From CAVYXF01 sp963772335 (GTDB lineage: Bacteria; Pseudomonadota; Alphaproteobacteria; Rhizobiales; Rhodomicrobiaceae): a DNA stretch of 42,001 nt. The stretch covers positions 1-42,001 of the forward strand of contig CAVYXF010000016.1 in the NCBI GenBank assembly GCA_963772335.1, given 5' to 3'. Shown in pieces: positions 25,597 through 36,209 of the stretch. The stretch's first letter is position 1. Each line of letters opens with the position of its first letter. The notes under the pieces are model-generated. The model was given only the letters and a program-made list of their open reading frames with translations, made no database searches and was not told the DNA's origin. The translations under genes and the position numbers were made by a program.

Positions 25597-26546
25597 TTAG
25601 CCCTTCGCTTCGGCCAGCACCGAGGCGAGCGTGCGCTCGACCAGGGTCAGCTTGAATGCGTTGTCATGTTGGGGGCGGGCGTCGGCGAGCAGCCGCTCGG
25701 TGACAGCCTTCGCGCCGCGCGGCATCTCCGCCTCGGCGGCCTCGACGCGCCACGGTTTATGCGCGACGCCGCCCAGTGCGACGTTGCCGCTGCCGTCCTT
25801 CTGCACGATCGCCGCGACCGAGATCAGCGCAAACGCATAGGACGCCCGGTCGCGCACCTTGCGATAGATCTGCGTCCCGCCACGGGCTTGGGGAGTGTCA
25901 CCGCCGTGATCAGCTCGCCGGGCTGGAGCACCGTCTCGATATGCGGCGTGTCGCCCGGCAGGCGGTGGAACTCGGCAATGGGGATGCTGCGCGCCGAGCC
26001 GTCCGGCCGCACGGTTTCGACAGTCGCGTCGAGCACGCGCATCGCCACCGCCATGTCGCTAGGATGGGTCGCGATGCAGGCATCGCTCACGCCGACCACG
26101 CCAAGCTGGCGCGTGAACCCGCCGATGGCCGAGCACCCGCTGCCGGGTAGGCGCTTATTGCAGGGCATGTTGGTGTCGTAGAAATAGGGGCAGCGCGTGC
26201 GCTGGAGCAGGTTGCCGGCAGTGGTCGCCTTGTTGCGAAGCTGACCCGAAGCGCCGGCGAGGAGCGCGCGGGACAGCACGCCATAATCCCGCCGCACGCG
26301 TTCGTCAGCGGCAAGGTCGGTGTTGCGCACCAGCGCGCCGATACGCAAGCCGCCTTCGGGCGTGCTCTCGATCTTATCGAGGGCGAGGCCGTTGACGTCG
26401 ATGAGATGGGCCGGCGTCTCGATCTGCAGCTTCATCAGGTCGAGCAGGTTGGTGCCGCCGGCAATGAACTTGGCCGCAGGATTGCGCGCGGCGGCAGCCG
26501 CCGCTTGGGCTGGCGAATTCGCGCGTTCGTAAGTGAAGGGCTTCAT
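25597..26546 (-). pseudogene. paoB: aldehyde oxidoreductase FAD subunit, frameshifted
   Basis: The restored product of about 316 aa matches PaoB/YagS. MKPFTYERANSPAQAAAAA and KFIAGGTNLLDLMK are the FAD-binding start, with NLLQRTRCPYFYDT and the cysteine-containing CNKRLPGSGC for the 4Fe-4S cluster seen in this family. Near 25880 the frame moves: LPKPVAG is followed by GTQIYRKVRDRASYAFALIS only in the next frame. A single G missing from a G-run would explain it. The start overlaps the paoA stop as ATGA. Second of three damaged subunits. Confidence 0.82.
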
Positions 26547-27197
26547 GCCGTCCTCCCCGCAACCTCGGTGATCGCTTCGGCGATGTTGGAATAGGCACCA
26601 CAGCGGCAAATATTGCCGCTCATGCGCTCGCGCAGCTCGGCGTTGGTCAGCTGGGGCGTGGCGGTCAGATCGGCTGTCACATGGCTGGGAATGGCGGCCT
26701 TGACCTCGTCAAGCACCGCGACGGCCGAGCAGATCTGCCCCGGCGTGCAGTAGCCGCACTGGTAGCCGTCATGCTTCACGAACGCCGCCTGCATCGGGTG
26801 CAGATTGCCCGGCAGTGCCGAGGCCCTCGATGGTCGTAATGCTGCCGCCCTGGTGCATCACGGCGAGCGTCAGGCAGGAATTGATCCGCTGGCCGTCGAC
26901 AATCATCGTGCAGGCCCCGCACTGCCCCTGGTCGCAGCCCTTCTTGCTGCCGGTGAGGTGTAGGTGCTCGCGCATCGCGTCCAGCAGCGTGGTACGCGTG
27001 TCCAGCTCCAGCTCGCGAAGCGTGCCGTTGACGGTGAACGAGACCTTCGCCATCGATGGAACCTCGGATATGGTCGCGGAGGCACCTCCGGTCGCTTGCG
27101 CTTTGGCGGCCGTTGGCGCTGAGGTCACCGCGGCGGTTGCCGCGGTTCCGATCAACACTTCACGCCGGGAGAGATCGAAGTCGCTGGGATTTGGCAT
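26543..27197 (-). pseudogene. paoA: aldehyde oxidoreductase 2Fe-2S subunit, frameshifted
   Basis: The restored product of about 217 aa is PaoA/YagT-like. A twin-arginine signal (SRREVLIGTAAT) is followed by a plant-type ferredoxin domain with GCDQGQCGACT and C at NSCLTL. The second 2Fe-2S domain has YQCGYCTPGQI and GNICRCGAY. Between these, after GLGTAG, an extra G shifts the frame (near 26810): the correct continuation NLHPMQAAFVKHDG is in the next frame. All cluster Cys remain in the two frames. The start is set at MPNPS (27197) although no strong ribosome binding site is seen. Confidence 0.82.
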
Positions 27198-27449
27198 GTG
27201 CTTTCCCATCTTGCTGAGGAGCGTTCGGCAGGGAACATCGAATCGAAGGACAACGGGTCGCCCGAGGGTGTCGTTCCCACGGGAGTTCGGGTCCATCTCA
27301 GCTCCTGCCCTTCACGATGAGCTTAGAGACGTTCCAAGTCCGCGATTAGGTGCCTGAAACGGCATAAGGCTATGAAGTGGATTCATATATCTTGCGGGAA
27401 CAATTCGTGGTTTCGTAAAATACCCGTTCGCCCGCACCGGCCGGTCCCT

Positions 27450-27719
27450 TTAATCCAGCCCCTTGTCCCTCAGGAATCTGGAAATCTGATCCGCAACCTC
27501 GGCGTTGTTTAGATCGAAGAACGGGAAGTTTGTGTTACGGCGATGCCGATCTCGGGCAGGTGCACGACGGTGACATCCCCGCCCCGACGGTTCACCGCGT
27601 CCCGCCATAGCCGCGCCCTTGCAGGCGAACGCGCCATTGATCTTGGCCTGGGTGGCCATCGGTTGATCCGGGATGCTGTCGCCGTAAGAGATGACGATCG
27701 GAGTCTTGGTGAGCTGCAT
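27450..27719 (-). pseudogene. alpha/beta hydrolase remnant
   Basis: The visible frame starts MQLTKTPIVISYGDSIPDQP and ends FPFFDLNNAEVADQISRF. The missing middle is found in a second frame as LWRDAVNRRGGDVTVVHLPEIGI, so at least two indels divide it. The pieces fit the C-terminal end of a secreted alpha/beta hydrolase family in which the last His lies before FPF; here the position reads Asn-Phe-Pro. The N-terminal part with the nucleophile is not recognisable. Non-functional remnant. Confidence 0.6.
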
Positions 27720-27928
27720 GAACTCGGTCAGGGGGCAGGCCAGCCTGCTAGGCTTCCTGCAGCGTGTTGAATATCAGGGAACACCGGTGAGAATGGGTTG
27801 GCCTGGCGCGCAATATTACGTGCCAGCCACGAGCCGATCACAGCAGCAAAGCGGAGCAGGTCATGCCATATTTCGATGCACGAATGGTCGCAGCCAATGA
27901 CTAGCGCGAAGTTGGCTGATCACTGACT

Positions 27929-28092
27929 TCCGCTATCGCGGCAGTGGAGCCGGTGGGGCGATGGTCGCGCAGTTGCGATCGAGCACGCGTCCGTAGTCGG
28001 CTCAGCCTCCAGCAGAAGACGCCACCGGAACGCGATCGCTTCAGGCACACCACAGCTGCCGAACAGCTCGGCTTCTCGGCCGAGTTCGCCTC
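27929..28092. repeat. 164-bp direct repeat, copy 2
   Basis: This is the second copy of the segment at 18315-18477, same orientation, with two differences including one extra C. It lies between the hydrolase remnant and kdpE. The near identity implies recent duplication or gene conversion. Confidence 0.9.
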
Positions 28093-28192
28093 GGAGCAGT
28101 CATCAGCTGAAAGCCCGCTCTCAAACCACAACAGACTTTGCACGCCGATGCTACATGCGGATCGAGCCACGGCATCAGAGCTCGGTGCCTGT

Positions 28193-28882
28193 TCAATCCA
28201 GAGCGCGCAGGCGATAGCCGATGCCCGTCTCCGTCAGCAGGTATTGCGGCCGCTCCGGGTCGGCCTCGATCTTCTGCCTGAGCTGGCGCACATAGACCCG
28301 AAGATACTGAACATCGGTCAGATCATCCCATAATTCGCCCAACAGGAATTTGTGGGTGAGAACCTTGCCGGCGTGCTGTACCAGCATGCGGAGCAGGTCG
28401 TATTCCTTGGGCGAAAGCTTGACCTCCCGCTCGCCGATTTTGACGATGCGGCGCACCAGATCGACAGATAGCTCGCCGACACGAAATACCGGCCGCTCAC
28501 CCTGCACCTGAAGCTGGTGGCGGACCGCTGCGCGCATGCGAGCGAGCAGTTCCTGCATCCCGAACGGCTTGGTGATATAATCGTCGGCACCGAGGTCGAG
28601 GGCCTTGACCTTGCCGGCCTCGTCGCCGCGGCTTGACAGCACAACAATTGGCACGCGCTCATTGCGCGCGCGGATCATCTGCAACAAGTCAAGCCCCTGC
28701 ACATCCGGAAGGCCGAGATCGAGAATGACCAGATCCGGGTTTTCGGCCAGCAGCTCCAGGCCTGCCCGGCCGTTCGCAGCCTCCAAGGTGTCATACCCTT
28801 CAGTGCTGAAGCCCATGCGCAGCAACTTCCGGATCGGCGGTTCGTCGTCGATCACCAGAACCTTAGGGGCGGTGGCATTCAT
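28193..28882 (-). CDS. kdpE: KdpE response regulator
   Basis: The 229-aa OmpR-family regulator has a receiver with the acidic pair DDE at 12-14, phosphoacceptor Asp55 (VILDLGLPD) and Lys105 (YITKPFG). A winged-helix domain follows, with VKLSPKEYDLLRMLVQHAGK and the recognition-helix region YLRVYVRQLRQKIE. It activates kdp under potassium limitation together with KdpD. Its start overlaps the kdpD stop as ATGA. It is the last gene of the kdp block; the 164-bp repeat begins about 100 bp downstream. Confidence 0.95.
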   Translation of the reverse strand: MNATAPKVLVIDDEPPIRKLLRMGFSTEGYDTLEAANGRAGLELLAENPDLVILDLGLPDVQGLDLLQMIRARNERVPIVVLSSRGDEAGKVKALDLGADDYITKPFGMQELLARMRAAVRHQLQVQGERPVFRVGELSVDLVRRIVKIGEREVKLSPKEYDLLRMLVQHAGKVLTHKFLLGELWDDLTDVQYLRVYVRQLRQKIEADPERPQYLLTETGIGYRLRALD

Positions 28883-31597
28883 GCGGTGGTATCCAGTTCC
28901 ATGCGCTGCGCAGAGACCGGCAACCAGATCGTGAACACCGCCCCGCTGCGATCGGTTCGATTGGCGGCGGTGAGCTCGCCCTTCATGGCCTCGATAAAAC
29001 CACGTGAGATCGCCAGGCCAAGGCCGGTCCCGGCCCGCACCTGATCCCCTTTCTGGGCGCGGTAGAATTTATCGAAAATGCGCTCCAGATCGGTGGGCGA
29101 GATACCGTCTCCTTCATCAAGAATCTGTAAACAGGCGGAATTCGGCTCGCGCCAGCCCCGAATGCGGATCGCCGTATGGGGCGGGGCATATTTCGCAGCG
29201 TTGTCCAGGAGGTTGAACAGCACCTGCTCGAACAGCACGGCATCGATCTCAACCATCGGCAGGTCCGGGGCAAGCTCCATCTCCACCTCGTGGTGCGCAA
29301 GAATGCGGGCAGCGCGCTCCAGCGTGCTGCCCACGATTTCGCCGATGTGGTGGAACGAGAGATTGGGAAGGATGGCGCCGGTTTCGAGCTTTGTCATATC
29401 CAAAAGGTTGGCGATGAACCGGTTGAGACGCTCCGAATTCATCGATGATGGTCGCCAGCAGGTCAGTTTTCTGGCTATCGCTCAGCTTTCCTGAAAGGTC
29501 TCGCAGCGTACTCGCAGAGCCGAGAACGGCGGCGAGCGGGGTCTTCAGATCGTGCGAGATCGAGCTGAGCAAGGCCGTACGCAAGCGTTCGGTCTCAACG
29601 GTGAGCCGCACCTTGTCCATGTCCTCGACGAGATGCACGCGTTCGATCGCGAGCGCGCTCTGGTCGATTAGCGCGTCCAGCAGCCGGCGCTCGTCAGGCG
29701 TGAACGGCGGACCAGCCCGATCGCTGTCGAGCCCGACGATTCCGATAATTCCGCGCCCGGTGCGCATCGGCAGAAACAGACGTTTGGCCCCCGGCAGCGT
29801 CGCCGAGCCCCGTCCCGCCGACCGCCCATTGCGCCAAGCCCACGTGGCCGCGGCAAGGTCAGAGTCGTCGAGAGCATATTCGGGTGGATAGCCCGCCTTT
29901 ACTGCGATCGCATCGTCTTGCGGCAACAGCAGCACTACACGCACCTTGAGCATCGAGGCCGTCTGGTATGCCGTCGCCCAGAGGACATCGTCGAGCGTCC
30001 CGACGCCGGCAAGCTTCCGGCTGAAGGCATAAAGAGCTTCGGTCGTTCTTGCCCGCGCCATTGCTGAAAGAGCCTGAATACGGGCGCGCGCCGCCACGTT
30101 CGAGACGATGACGGCGACGATGGTGAAAAACACGACCGCGATGACATTGGTCGGATCGGCAATAGTGAAGTTGTAGTAGGGCCTGGTAAAAAAGAAATTA
30201 TAGCACAGCGCCGACATGATGCTCGCAGCGAGCGACGGCCACAATCCAAACCGTACGGCAACGCCGACAATGGCGATGAGGAAGATCAGATCGACATTGG
30301 TAAGCCCTATCCAGGGCCAAAGCAGCAGGCCGACGCCGGTCGCGAGCGCAACCGCGAGGAGGGATAGAGCGTAAGGGCGAACCTCCCATGCGTCAGGCGT
30401 CTCAGTACTCACGCTCTTCCTTGCAATCGGTTCGTCGTCGGTCGCCTCACCCGCGATGACGTGAATGCCGATATTGCCGGAGCGCCGCACCAGATCATGG
30501 ACCACGGAGCCATGCAAGATCTCGAACCAGCGCGTGCGCGAGGACTTGCCCATGATGATCTGCGTGATGTTGTTGGTGCGCGCATAGGCGAGAATGTCCT
30601 CGGCGACCGGCTGGTTGCTGCCGGGCACGGTGGCTGCCTCGCCGCCCAGCGCCTGAGCCAGGCGCAGCGTATCGGCAATTCGATCTCGCTGCTCTTCGCT
30701 GAGCTGATGACTGCGTCGGCCTTCGACATAGAGGGCCGTCCAGGGCGCGTGCAGTCGGTCTGCCATACGCCGGGCATAGCGCACGAGCCCTGCGGCGCGC
30801 TCGTCCTCACTGATGCAAACCAGAAGGCGCTGGCTGGCGGCCCAGGGACCGCGGATGGCATGGGCGCGCATATGGGTGAGCAATTGCTCGTCGACGCGCT
30901 CGGCTGTCCGCCGCATAGCAAGCTCGCGCAAGGCCGTGAGATTGCCTGGGGAGAAGTAATGCTCCAAAGCGCGCCGCGCCTGCTTGGGAACGTAGACCTT
31001 GCCCTCCTTGAGCCGCTGGATGAGGTCGTCGGGTGTCAGATCGACGAGCTCGATGGCGTCCGCGCGGTCGAAAACCCAGTCGGGAACCGTCTCGCGCACC
31101 CGGATGCGCGTGATCTGAGCGACGACGTCATTGAGGCTTTCGATATGCTGGATGTTGACGGTGGTATAAACGTCGATGCCTGCTGCCAGGAGCTCTTCCA
31201 CATCCTGGTAGCGCTTGGGATGCCGGCCGCCGGGCGCGTTGGTATGGGCTAGTTCGTCGACAAGAACGATCTGAGGGCGGCGGGCGAGTATGGCATCGAG
31301 GTCCATCTCGTCCAGCCACCGCCCTTTGTATTCGACGCGCTGCCTTGGAATGATCTCCAGCTCCTTCAGCAGCTCCTCGGTTTCCATGCGCCCGTGCGTT
31401 TCGACGACACCGACCACCACGTCATAGCCGTCTCTCTTTCGCGCATGCGCGTCCTCCAGCATCTGATAGGTTTTGCCGACGCCGGGTGCGGCGCCGACGA
31501 AAATCTTCAGCTTGCCCGTACGACTTTCCGCTCGCCTTGCCTCCTCCAGCAAGGCTTCCGGTGAAGGCCGAGCGGGGTTCTGTTGCAGATCCGGCAT
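28879..31597 (-). pseudogene. kdpD: KdpD sensor kinase with frameshift before the ATPase domain
   Basis: The first 720 or so residues comprise the KdpD domain with Walker A GAAPGVGKT (35-43), a USP-like domain, four membrane helices around 400-500, a GAF-like domain, and HisKA with phospho-His682 (SISHDLKTPL). After LLATIIDE the frame leaves: the second frame picks up SERLNRFIANLLDMTKLE and the complete HATPase (LLDNAAKY, DEGDGI, GTGLGLAI) to 28879. One extra T near 29440 (GAATTCGGAG for GAATCGGAG) explains it; the repaired protein is about 905 aa. As read, a truncated protein without ATPase would be made. Because the rest of the operon is intact, a sequencing error is a real alternative. Confidence 0.88.
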
Positions 31598-31637
31598 CGC
31601 GCACCCGATTCGACTCGGCGCGGGCCCGCGGGCAGCC

Positions 31638-32243
31638 TCAGCTGCCCGTGGCCAGGTCGAGGGCCCTATTCAGCGCCAACACGTTTACGCGCGGCTCGCC
31701 CAGGACGCCGAGAACGCGGCCCTTGATCTGGTCCATAACGAGCTGGCGCACGCGATCTTCGGGAAAATTACGCGCCTTGGCAACGCGTGGCACTTGGAAC
31801 AGCGCTGCGTCGGGGGAGATATCCGGGTCGAGCCCGCTTCCCGAGGCCGTCACCAGATCCGTTGGGACCTGCGCATTCGGGTTCTCGGCCTTGAGCTTCT
31901 CCACATCGCCCTGGATGCGCTCTATGAGAGCCTTGCTGGTCGGGCCGAGATTCGAGCCGCCTGTGTTTGCGCCGTTATAAGGCACACCCACCGTCTTCGA
32001 TGGATCCGACGGATCGGGACCGCTGGTGGCCGAGGGCCGGTCGTGAAAGTATCGATCGGTGGTGAAATTCTGGCCCATCACGCTGGAGCCAATCACCGTT
32101 CCGTTCTGCACGATGAGGCTGCCGTTGGCCTGGTACGGGAATATGACCTGGGCAATGCCCGTGACCACATAGGGATAGGCTATGCCAGTAATGAGCGTAA
32201 AAGCGACGATCAATGTGATCGCTGGGCGAAGTTGTTTCATCAT
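31638..32243 (-). CDS. kdpC: KdpC, potassium-ATPase subunit C
   Basis: The 201-aa subunit has one N-terminal membrane helix (LRPAITLIVAFTLITGIAYPYVV) and a periplasmic domain with GSSVMGQNFTTDRYFHDRPSA, SGSGLDPDIS and VNVLALNRAL. KdpC stabilises the KdpFABC complex. The start is MMKQLRP at 32243, with GGAG about 10 bases upstream; the frame is open to 32759 but that part is inside kdpB. It starts 11 bases after kdpB. It ends 40 bases before kdpD. Confidence 0.94.
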   Translation of the reverse strand: MMKQLRPAITLIVAFTLITGIAYPYVVTGIAQVIFPYQANGSLIVQNGTVIGSSVMGQNFTTDRYFHDRPSATSGPDPSDPSKTVGVPYNGANTGGSNLGPTSKALIERIQGDVEKLKAENPNAQVPTDLVTASGSGLDPDISPDAALFQVPRVAKARNFPEDRVRQLVMDQIKGRVLGVLGEPRVNVLALNRALDLATGS

Positions 32244-32254
32244 GATGTGTCTCC

Positions 32255-34369
32255 TCAAGCGAGGTGCAGAGCCGTGACCAGCAGGTCGATGGCCTTGATA
32301 CCGATGAACGGGACGATGAGGCCGCCGAGGCCATAGATGAGCAGGTTTCGGCCCAGAAGCGACGCGGCCCCGCTCGGGCGATAGGTGACGCCCTTCAGCG
32401 ACAGCGGAATGAGTGCGATAATGATCAGCGCGTTGAAGATGATCGCCGACAGGATCGCGCTTTGCGGCGTCGACAGGTTCATGATGTTCAGCGCCTGCAG
32501 CTGCGGGTAAAAGGCCAGGAACATCGCCGGAATGATGGCAAAATACTTGGCCACGTCGTTGGCGATGGAGAAGGTCGTCAGCGCGCCGCGCGTCATCAGC
32601 AGCTGCTTGCCGATCTCGACGACCTCGATCAGCTTGGTCGGGTTGGAATCGAGATCGACCATGTTGCCGGCCTCGCGGGCTGCCTGCGTGCCGGTATTCA
32701 TGGCCACGCCGACATCGGCCTGAGCGAGCGCGGGCGCATCGTTGGTGCCGTCGCCGCACATCGCCACAAGCTTGCCTTTGGCCTGCTCGTCCCGGATGAG
32801 CCGCAATTTGTCCTCCGGCGTCGCCTGAGCAAGGAAATCATCGACGCCGGCCTCCGCGGCGATCGCGGCGGCGGTCATTGGGTTGTCGCCGGTGATCATG
32901 ATGGTGCGGATGCCCATGCGGCGAAGCTCGGCGAAACGCTCGCGAATGCCGCCTTTGACAATGTCCTTGAGATGCACGATGCCCAGCAGCCGGCCGTCCT
33001 TGGCAACAGCAAGTGGCGTGCCGCCAGACTTGGCAATTTCCTCAGCAATGGCGTTAATCTCGCGGATTGCCTCGTGACTGACAGCGGCCTGGAGGGCGCG
33101 AACTGCACTCGTCCCACTGGTCACGCTCGGCGAGGCATTGAGAAAAGTCAGGATCGAATCGACGGCGCCTTTGCGCACCCACGAGCCTTCGACCTCCATG
33201 CCGCTCATACGGCTTTGCGCCGTGAACGGAATGAACTTGCCGCCGAGTTCGTGAACGTCGCGTCCACGGACGCCATGCTTCTCTTTGGCAAGAACGACGA
33301 TCGACCGACCTTCGGGCGTTTCGTCAGCCAGCGATGCCATCTGCGCCGCATCGGCAAGCTCCAACTCGCTAATGCCGTGGAGCGGCCGGAACTCGGTGGC
33401 CTGACGGTTGCCGAGCGTGATCGTGCCGGTCTTGTCCAGCAGCAACGTGTCGACGTCCCCCGCCGCCTCGACGGCCCGACCGGACATCGCCAGCATATTG
33501 AAACGCACCAGGCGATCCATGCCGGCAATGCCGATCGCCGAGAGCAGGGCACCGATCGTGGTCGGGATGAGCGTGACGAACAGGGCAACCACGATGACCA
33601 CCGGCACCGTGCCGCCGGCATAGCTGGCAAAGCTCGGAATGGTCGCCGTCGCGAAGACGAAAATGAGCGTCATGCCCACAAGCAGGATGTTGAGGGCAAT
33701 CTCGTTCGGCGTCTTCTGCCGTTCGGCCCCCTCGACCAGCTTGATCATACGATCGAGAAAGCTCGAACCGGCCGCTGCGGTGATGCGCACGCGGATCCAG
33801 TCGGAAAGCACCTGCGTGCCACCCGTGACCGCCGAGCGGTCGCCGCCGGACTCCCGAATCACAGGAGCCGACTCGCCGGTGATGGCTGCCTCATTGACCG
33901 AGGCGATGCCTTCGATCACCTCGCCGTCTGACGGGATGATATCGCTGGCCTCGACCAGCACGATATCGCCGACTTTCAGGCTGGTGCTGGGCACGCGCTT
34001 GTGGCTCTTGAGGTCAGGCCCGGTGAGCAGCTTGGCCTCCGTCTCGGAGCGCTGGCGCCGTAGGGAATCGGCCTGCGCCTTGCCGCGACCTTCAGCCACG
34101 GCTTCGGCGAAATTGGCGAACAGGACCGTGAACCAGAGCCAGAGGATGATTTGGAAGATGAAGCCGAGATTCTCCTCCCCCATGATCAGCTGGCGGAGAA
34201 AGATGACCGTCGTGAGGGCGGCGACGACCTCTACCACGAACATCACCGGATTCTTGGCCAAAGTCCGCGGATCGAGTTTCGCAAAGGCAGCCCCGATTGC
34301 TGGAATCGCAATCTTCGGATCCAACGGCGTCGAGACGGGCATCCGTTTGCGGGCAAGTGAGGTTTCCAT
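32255..34369 (-). CDS. kdpB: KdpB, P-type ATPase catalytic subunit
   Basis: The 704-aa subunit hydrolyses ATP to drive potassium uptake. The phosphorylation site is Asp312 in LLLDKTGTIT; the dephosphorylation motif is ITGES; the hinge is MCGDGTNDAPALAQADVGVAM. Membrane helices flank these in the usual order. The start has CGGAG upstream. It is preceded by kdpA (24 bp) and followed by kdpC. The subunit appears intact. Confidence 0.96.
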   Translation of the reverse strand: METSLARKRMPVSTPLDPKIAIPAIGAAFAKLDPRTLAKNPVMFVVEVVAALTTVIFLRQLIMGEENLGFIFQIILWLWFTVLFANFAEAVAEGRGKAQADSLRRQRSETEAKLLTGPDLKSHKRVPSTSLKVGDIVLVEASDIIPSDGEVIEGIASVNEAAITGESAPVIRESGGDRSAVTGGTQVLSDWIRVRITAAAGSSFLDRMIKLVEGAERQKTPNEIALNILLVGMTLIFVFATATIPSFASYAGGTVPVVIVVALFVTLIPTTIGALLSAIGIAGMDRLVRFNMLAMSGRAVEAAGDVDTLLLDKTGTITLGNRQATEFRPLHGISELELADAAQMASLADETPEGRSIVVLAKEKHGVRGRDVHELGGKFIPFTAQSRMSGMEVEGSWVRKGAVDSILTFLNASPSVTSGTSAVRALQAAVSHEAIREINAIAEEIAKSGGTPLAVAKDGRLLGIVHLKDIVKGGIRERFAELRRMGIRTIMITGDNPMTAAAIAAEAGVDDFLAQATPEDKLRLIRDEQAKGKLVAMCGDGTNDAPALAQADVGVAMNTGTQAAREAGNMVDLDSNPTKLIEVVEIGKQLLMTRGALTTFSIANDVAKYFAIIPAMFLAFYPQLQALNIMNLSTPQSAILSAIIFNALIIIALIPLSLKGVTYRPSGAASLLGRNLLIYGLGGLIVPFIGIKAIDLLVTALHLA

Positions 34370-34393
34370 GGATATGACTCCGAAATAATCCCG

Positions 34394-36097
34394 CTAGAAC
34401 AGCATTTTGGCTTGCATCAGGAGATGCTCCACGACCGGTCCGAGCGCGAGTGCGGGGAAGAAGGTGAGACCGCCGATAATGAGGATCACGCCGACGAGAA
34501 GGCCAACGAACAGCGGGCCATGCGTCGGGAAGGTGCCAGCCGAGGCCGGCACGGTCTTCTTCGCCACCAGCGAGCCGGCCACCGCCATCATCGGGATGAT
34601 TACGAAATAGCGTCCGATCAGCATCGCCAGCCCTCCGGTCGTGTTGTACCAGAGCGTATTCCCGGTGAAGCCTGCGAAGGCCGAGCCGTTATTGCCGGTG
34701 CTGGACGAATAGAGATACATGATCTCGCTGAAGCCGTGCGGGCCCGGATCTTGGACGCTCGACAGACCAAATGAGGTGACGGTTGCTACTGCCATGAAAC
34801 CAAGAATCGAAAGCGGCAGGATCAGGATGGCGAGCATGGCCATCTTCACTTCCTTGGCCTCGATCTTCTTGCCGAGATATTCCGGCGTCCGGCCGACCAT
34901 CAGCCCCGCGACGAACACCGCGATGATCACGAATAGCAGCATGCCGTAGAGACCAGAGCCGACGCCGCCAAAGATGATCTCGCCGAGCTGAATCATGATG
35001 ATCGGGATCATCCCGCCGAGTGGCGTGAAGCTGTCATGCATCGAGTTGACAGAGCCGTTGGAGGCGGCCGTCGTCGCAACGGCCCACAGGCTCGAATTGG
35101 CGATGCCAAAACGGACTTCCTTGCCTTCCATGTTGGCGGGATCGAGCCCCAGAGCCGCGAATTGCGGATTGCCGCTGCCTTCGGCCCAGTAAGTGATGGC
35201 GACGCCCGCCAGGAAGATGATCGACATGGCGGCGTAAAGCGCCCAGCCCTGCCGTTCATCCCGCACCATACGCCCGAACGTGCCCGTCAGCGCCGCCGGG
35301 ATTAACAAGATGAAAAGCACCTCGAGGAAGTTGCTCAGCGGCGTCGGGTTCTCATAAGGGACCGAGGAATTCGCATTCCAGAAGCCGCCACCATTGGTGC
35401 CGAGCTGCTTGATGGCGATCTGGGATGCCGCCGGTCCCTGGCTTAGCGTCTGCTTTGCGCCTTCGAGAGTCGTTGCATCGACATAGGATCTCATGTTCTG
35501 CGGAACTCCTTGCCATACCAGAAATAGCGCGGCGATCAGCGACAGCGGCAGGAGGATATAGAGCGTGCACCGGGTGAGATCGACCCAGAAATTGCCGACG
35601 GTCTTGCCCGATGCGCGGGCAAAGGCGCGAATGAAGGCAATCACGAGCGCGATGCCGGTCGCCGCCGAAAGGAAGTTCTGCGTGGTGAGCGCCGCCATCT
35701 GCGTGAGATAGCTCATGGTGCTTTCGCCGCCATAGTTCTGCCAGTTGGTATTGGAAGTGAAGCTGACGGCTGTATTGAACGACAAGTCCGGCGCGACGGC
35801 CGACATGTCGGCCGGGTTGAGCGGCAGAACGTTCTGCAGCCTCTGGATCGCGTAGACCGCCAGGAAGCCGGCGGCGTTGAACAGCAGCATGGCAACCGTG
35901 TAGGTGATCCAATGCTGCTCGCGCGTCTCATCGACGCCGGCAACGCGATAAAGCGCGATTTCGATCGGGCGGAGGACCGGTGAGAGGAATGTGCGCTCGC
36001 CTTCAAACACGCGGGCCATGAAGCGGCCGAGCGGAATGACGAGCGCCGTCAGGACCACGAAATAGATCGCGATCTGAATCCAGCCATTGAGTGTCAT
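34394..36097 (-). CDS. kdpA: KdpA, potassium-translocating subunit
   Basis: The 567-aa membrane protein has about ten helices and the potassium channel-like selectivity loops, including TNTNWQNYGGEST-like SNTNWQNYGGEST, QLGTNGGGFWNANS and the later GNNGSAFAGF. It binds and passes potassium in the KdpFABC complex. It starts with MTLNGWIQIAIYFVVL, with GAGG upstream, 12 bases after kdpF. No damage seen. Confidence 0.96.
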   Translation of the reverse strand: MTLNGWIQIAIYFVVLTALVIPLGRFMARVFEGERTFLSPVLRPIEIALYRVAGVDETREQHWITYTVAMLLFNAAGFLAVYAIQRLQNVLPLNPADMSAVAPDLSFNTAVSFTSNTNWQNYGGESTMSYLTQMAALTTQNFLSAATGIALVIAFIRAFARASGKTVGNFWVDLTRCTLYILLPLSLIAALFLVWQGVPQNMRSYVDATTLEGAKQTLSQGPAASQIAIKQLGTNGGGFWNANSSVPYENPTPLSNFLEVLFILLIPAALTGTFGRMVRDERQGWALYAAMSIIFLAGVAITYWAEGSGNPQFAALGLDPANMEGKEVRFGIANSSLWAVATTAASNGSVNSMHDSFTPLGGMIPIIMIQLGEIIFGGVGSGLYGMLLFVIIAVFVAGLMVGRTPEYLGKKIEAKEVKMAMLAILILPLSILGFMAVATVTSFGLSSVQDPGPHGFSEIMYLYSSSTGNNGSAFAGFTGNTLWYNTTGGLAMLIGRYFVIIPMMAVAGSLVAKKTVPASAGTFPTHGPLFVGLLVGVILIIGGLTFFPALALGPVVEHLLMQAKMLF

Positions 36098-36109
36098 TGA
36101 GGTGCCTCT

Positions 36110-36199
36110 TCAGAACCGCTCGGGCCGTAGCAGAGCGTAGACGAGGTAAATCAGGAGCCCGGCCGTCACGATGCCGGCGAGCGCATAATCGAAGACCAT
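36110..36199 (-). CDS. kdpF: KdpF small subunit
   Basis: The 29-aa single-helix peptide reads MVFDYALAGIVTAGLLIYLV and ends YALLRPERF, the usual KdpF ending. GGAGA lies 6-7 bases before the ATG. It stabilises the KdpABC complex. It lies between the 27-aa ORF (10 bp away) and kdpA. Confidence 0.88.
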   Translation of the reverse strand: MVFDYALAGIVTAGLLIYLVYALLRPERF

Positions 36200-36209
36200 G
36201 ACCAATCTC

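Noticed and set aside
32244..32759. N-terminal extension of kdpC
   Set aside because: It is kdpB read in the wrong frame; KdpC starts at MMKQLRP.
32264..33931. 555-codon plus-strand ORF
   Set aside because: It is antisense to kdpB and shows no protein features; GC-rich DNA leaves such frames open.
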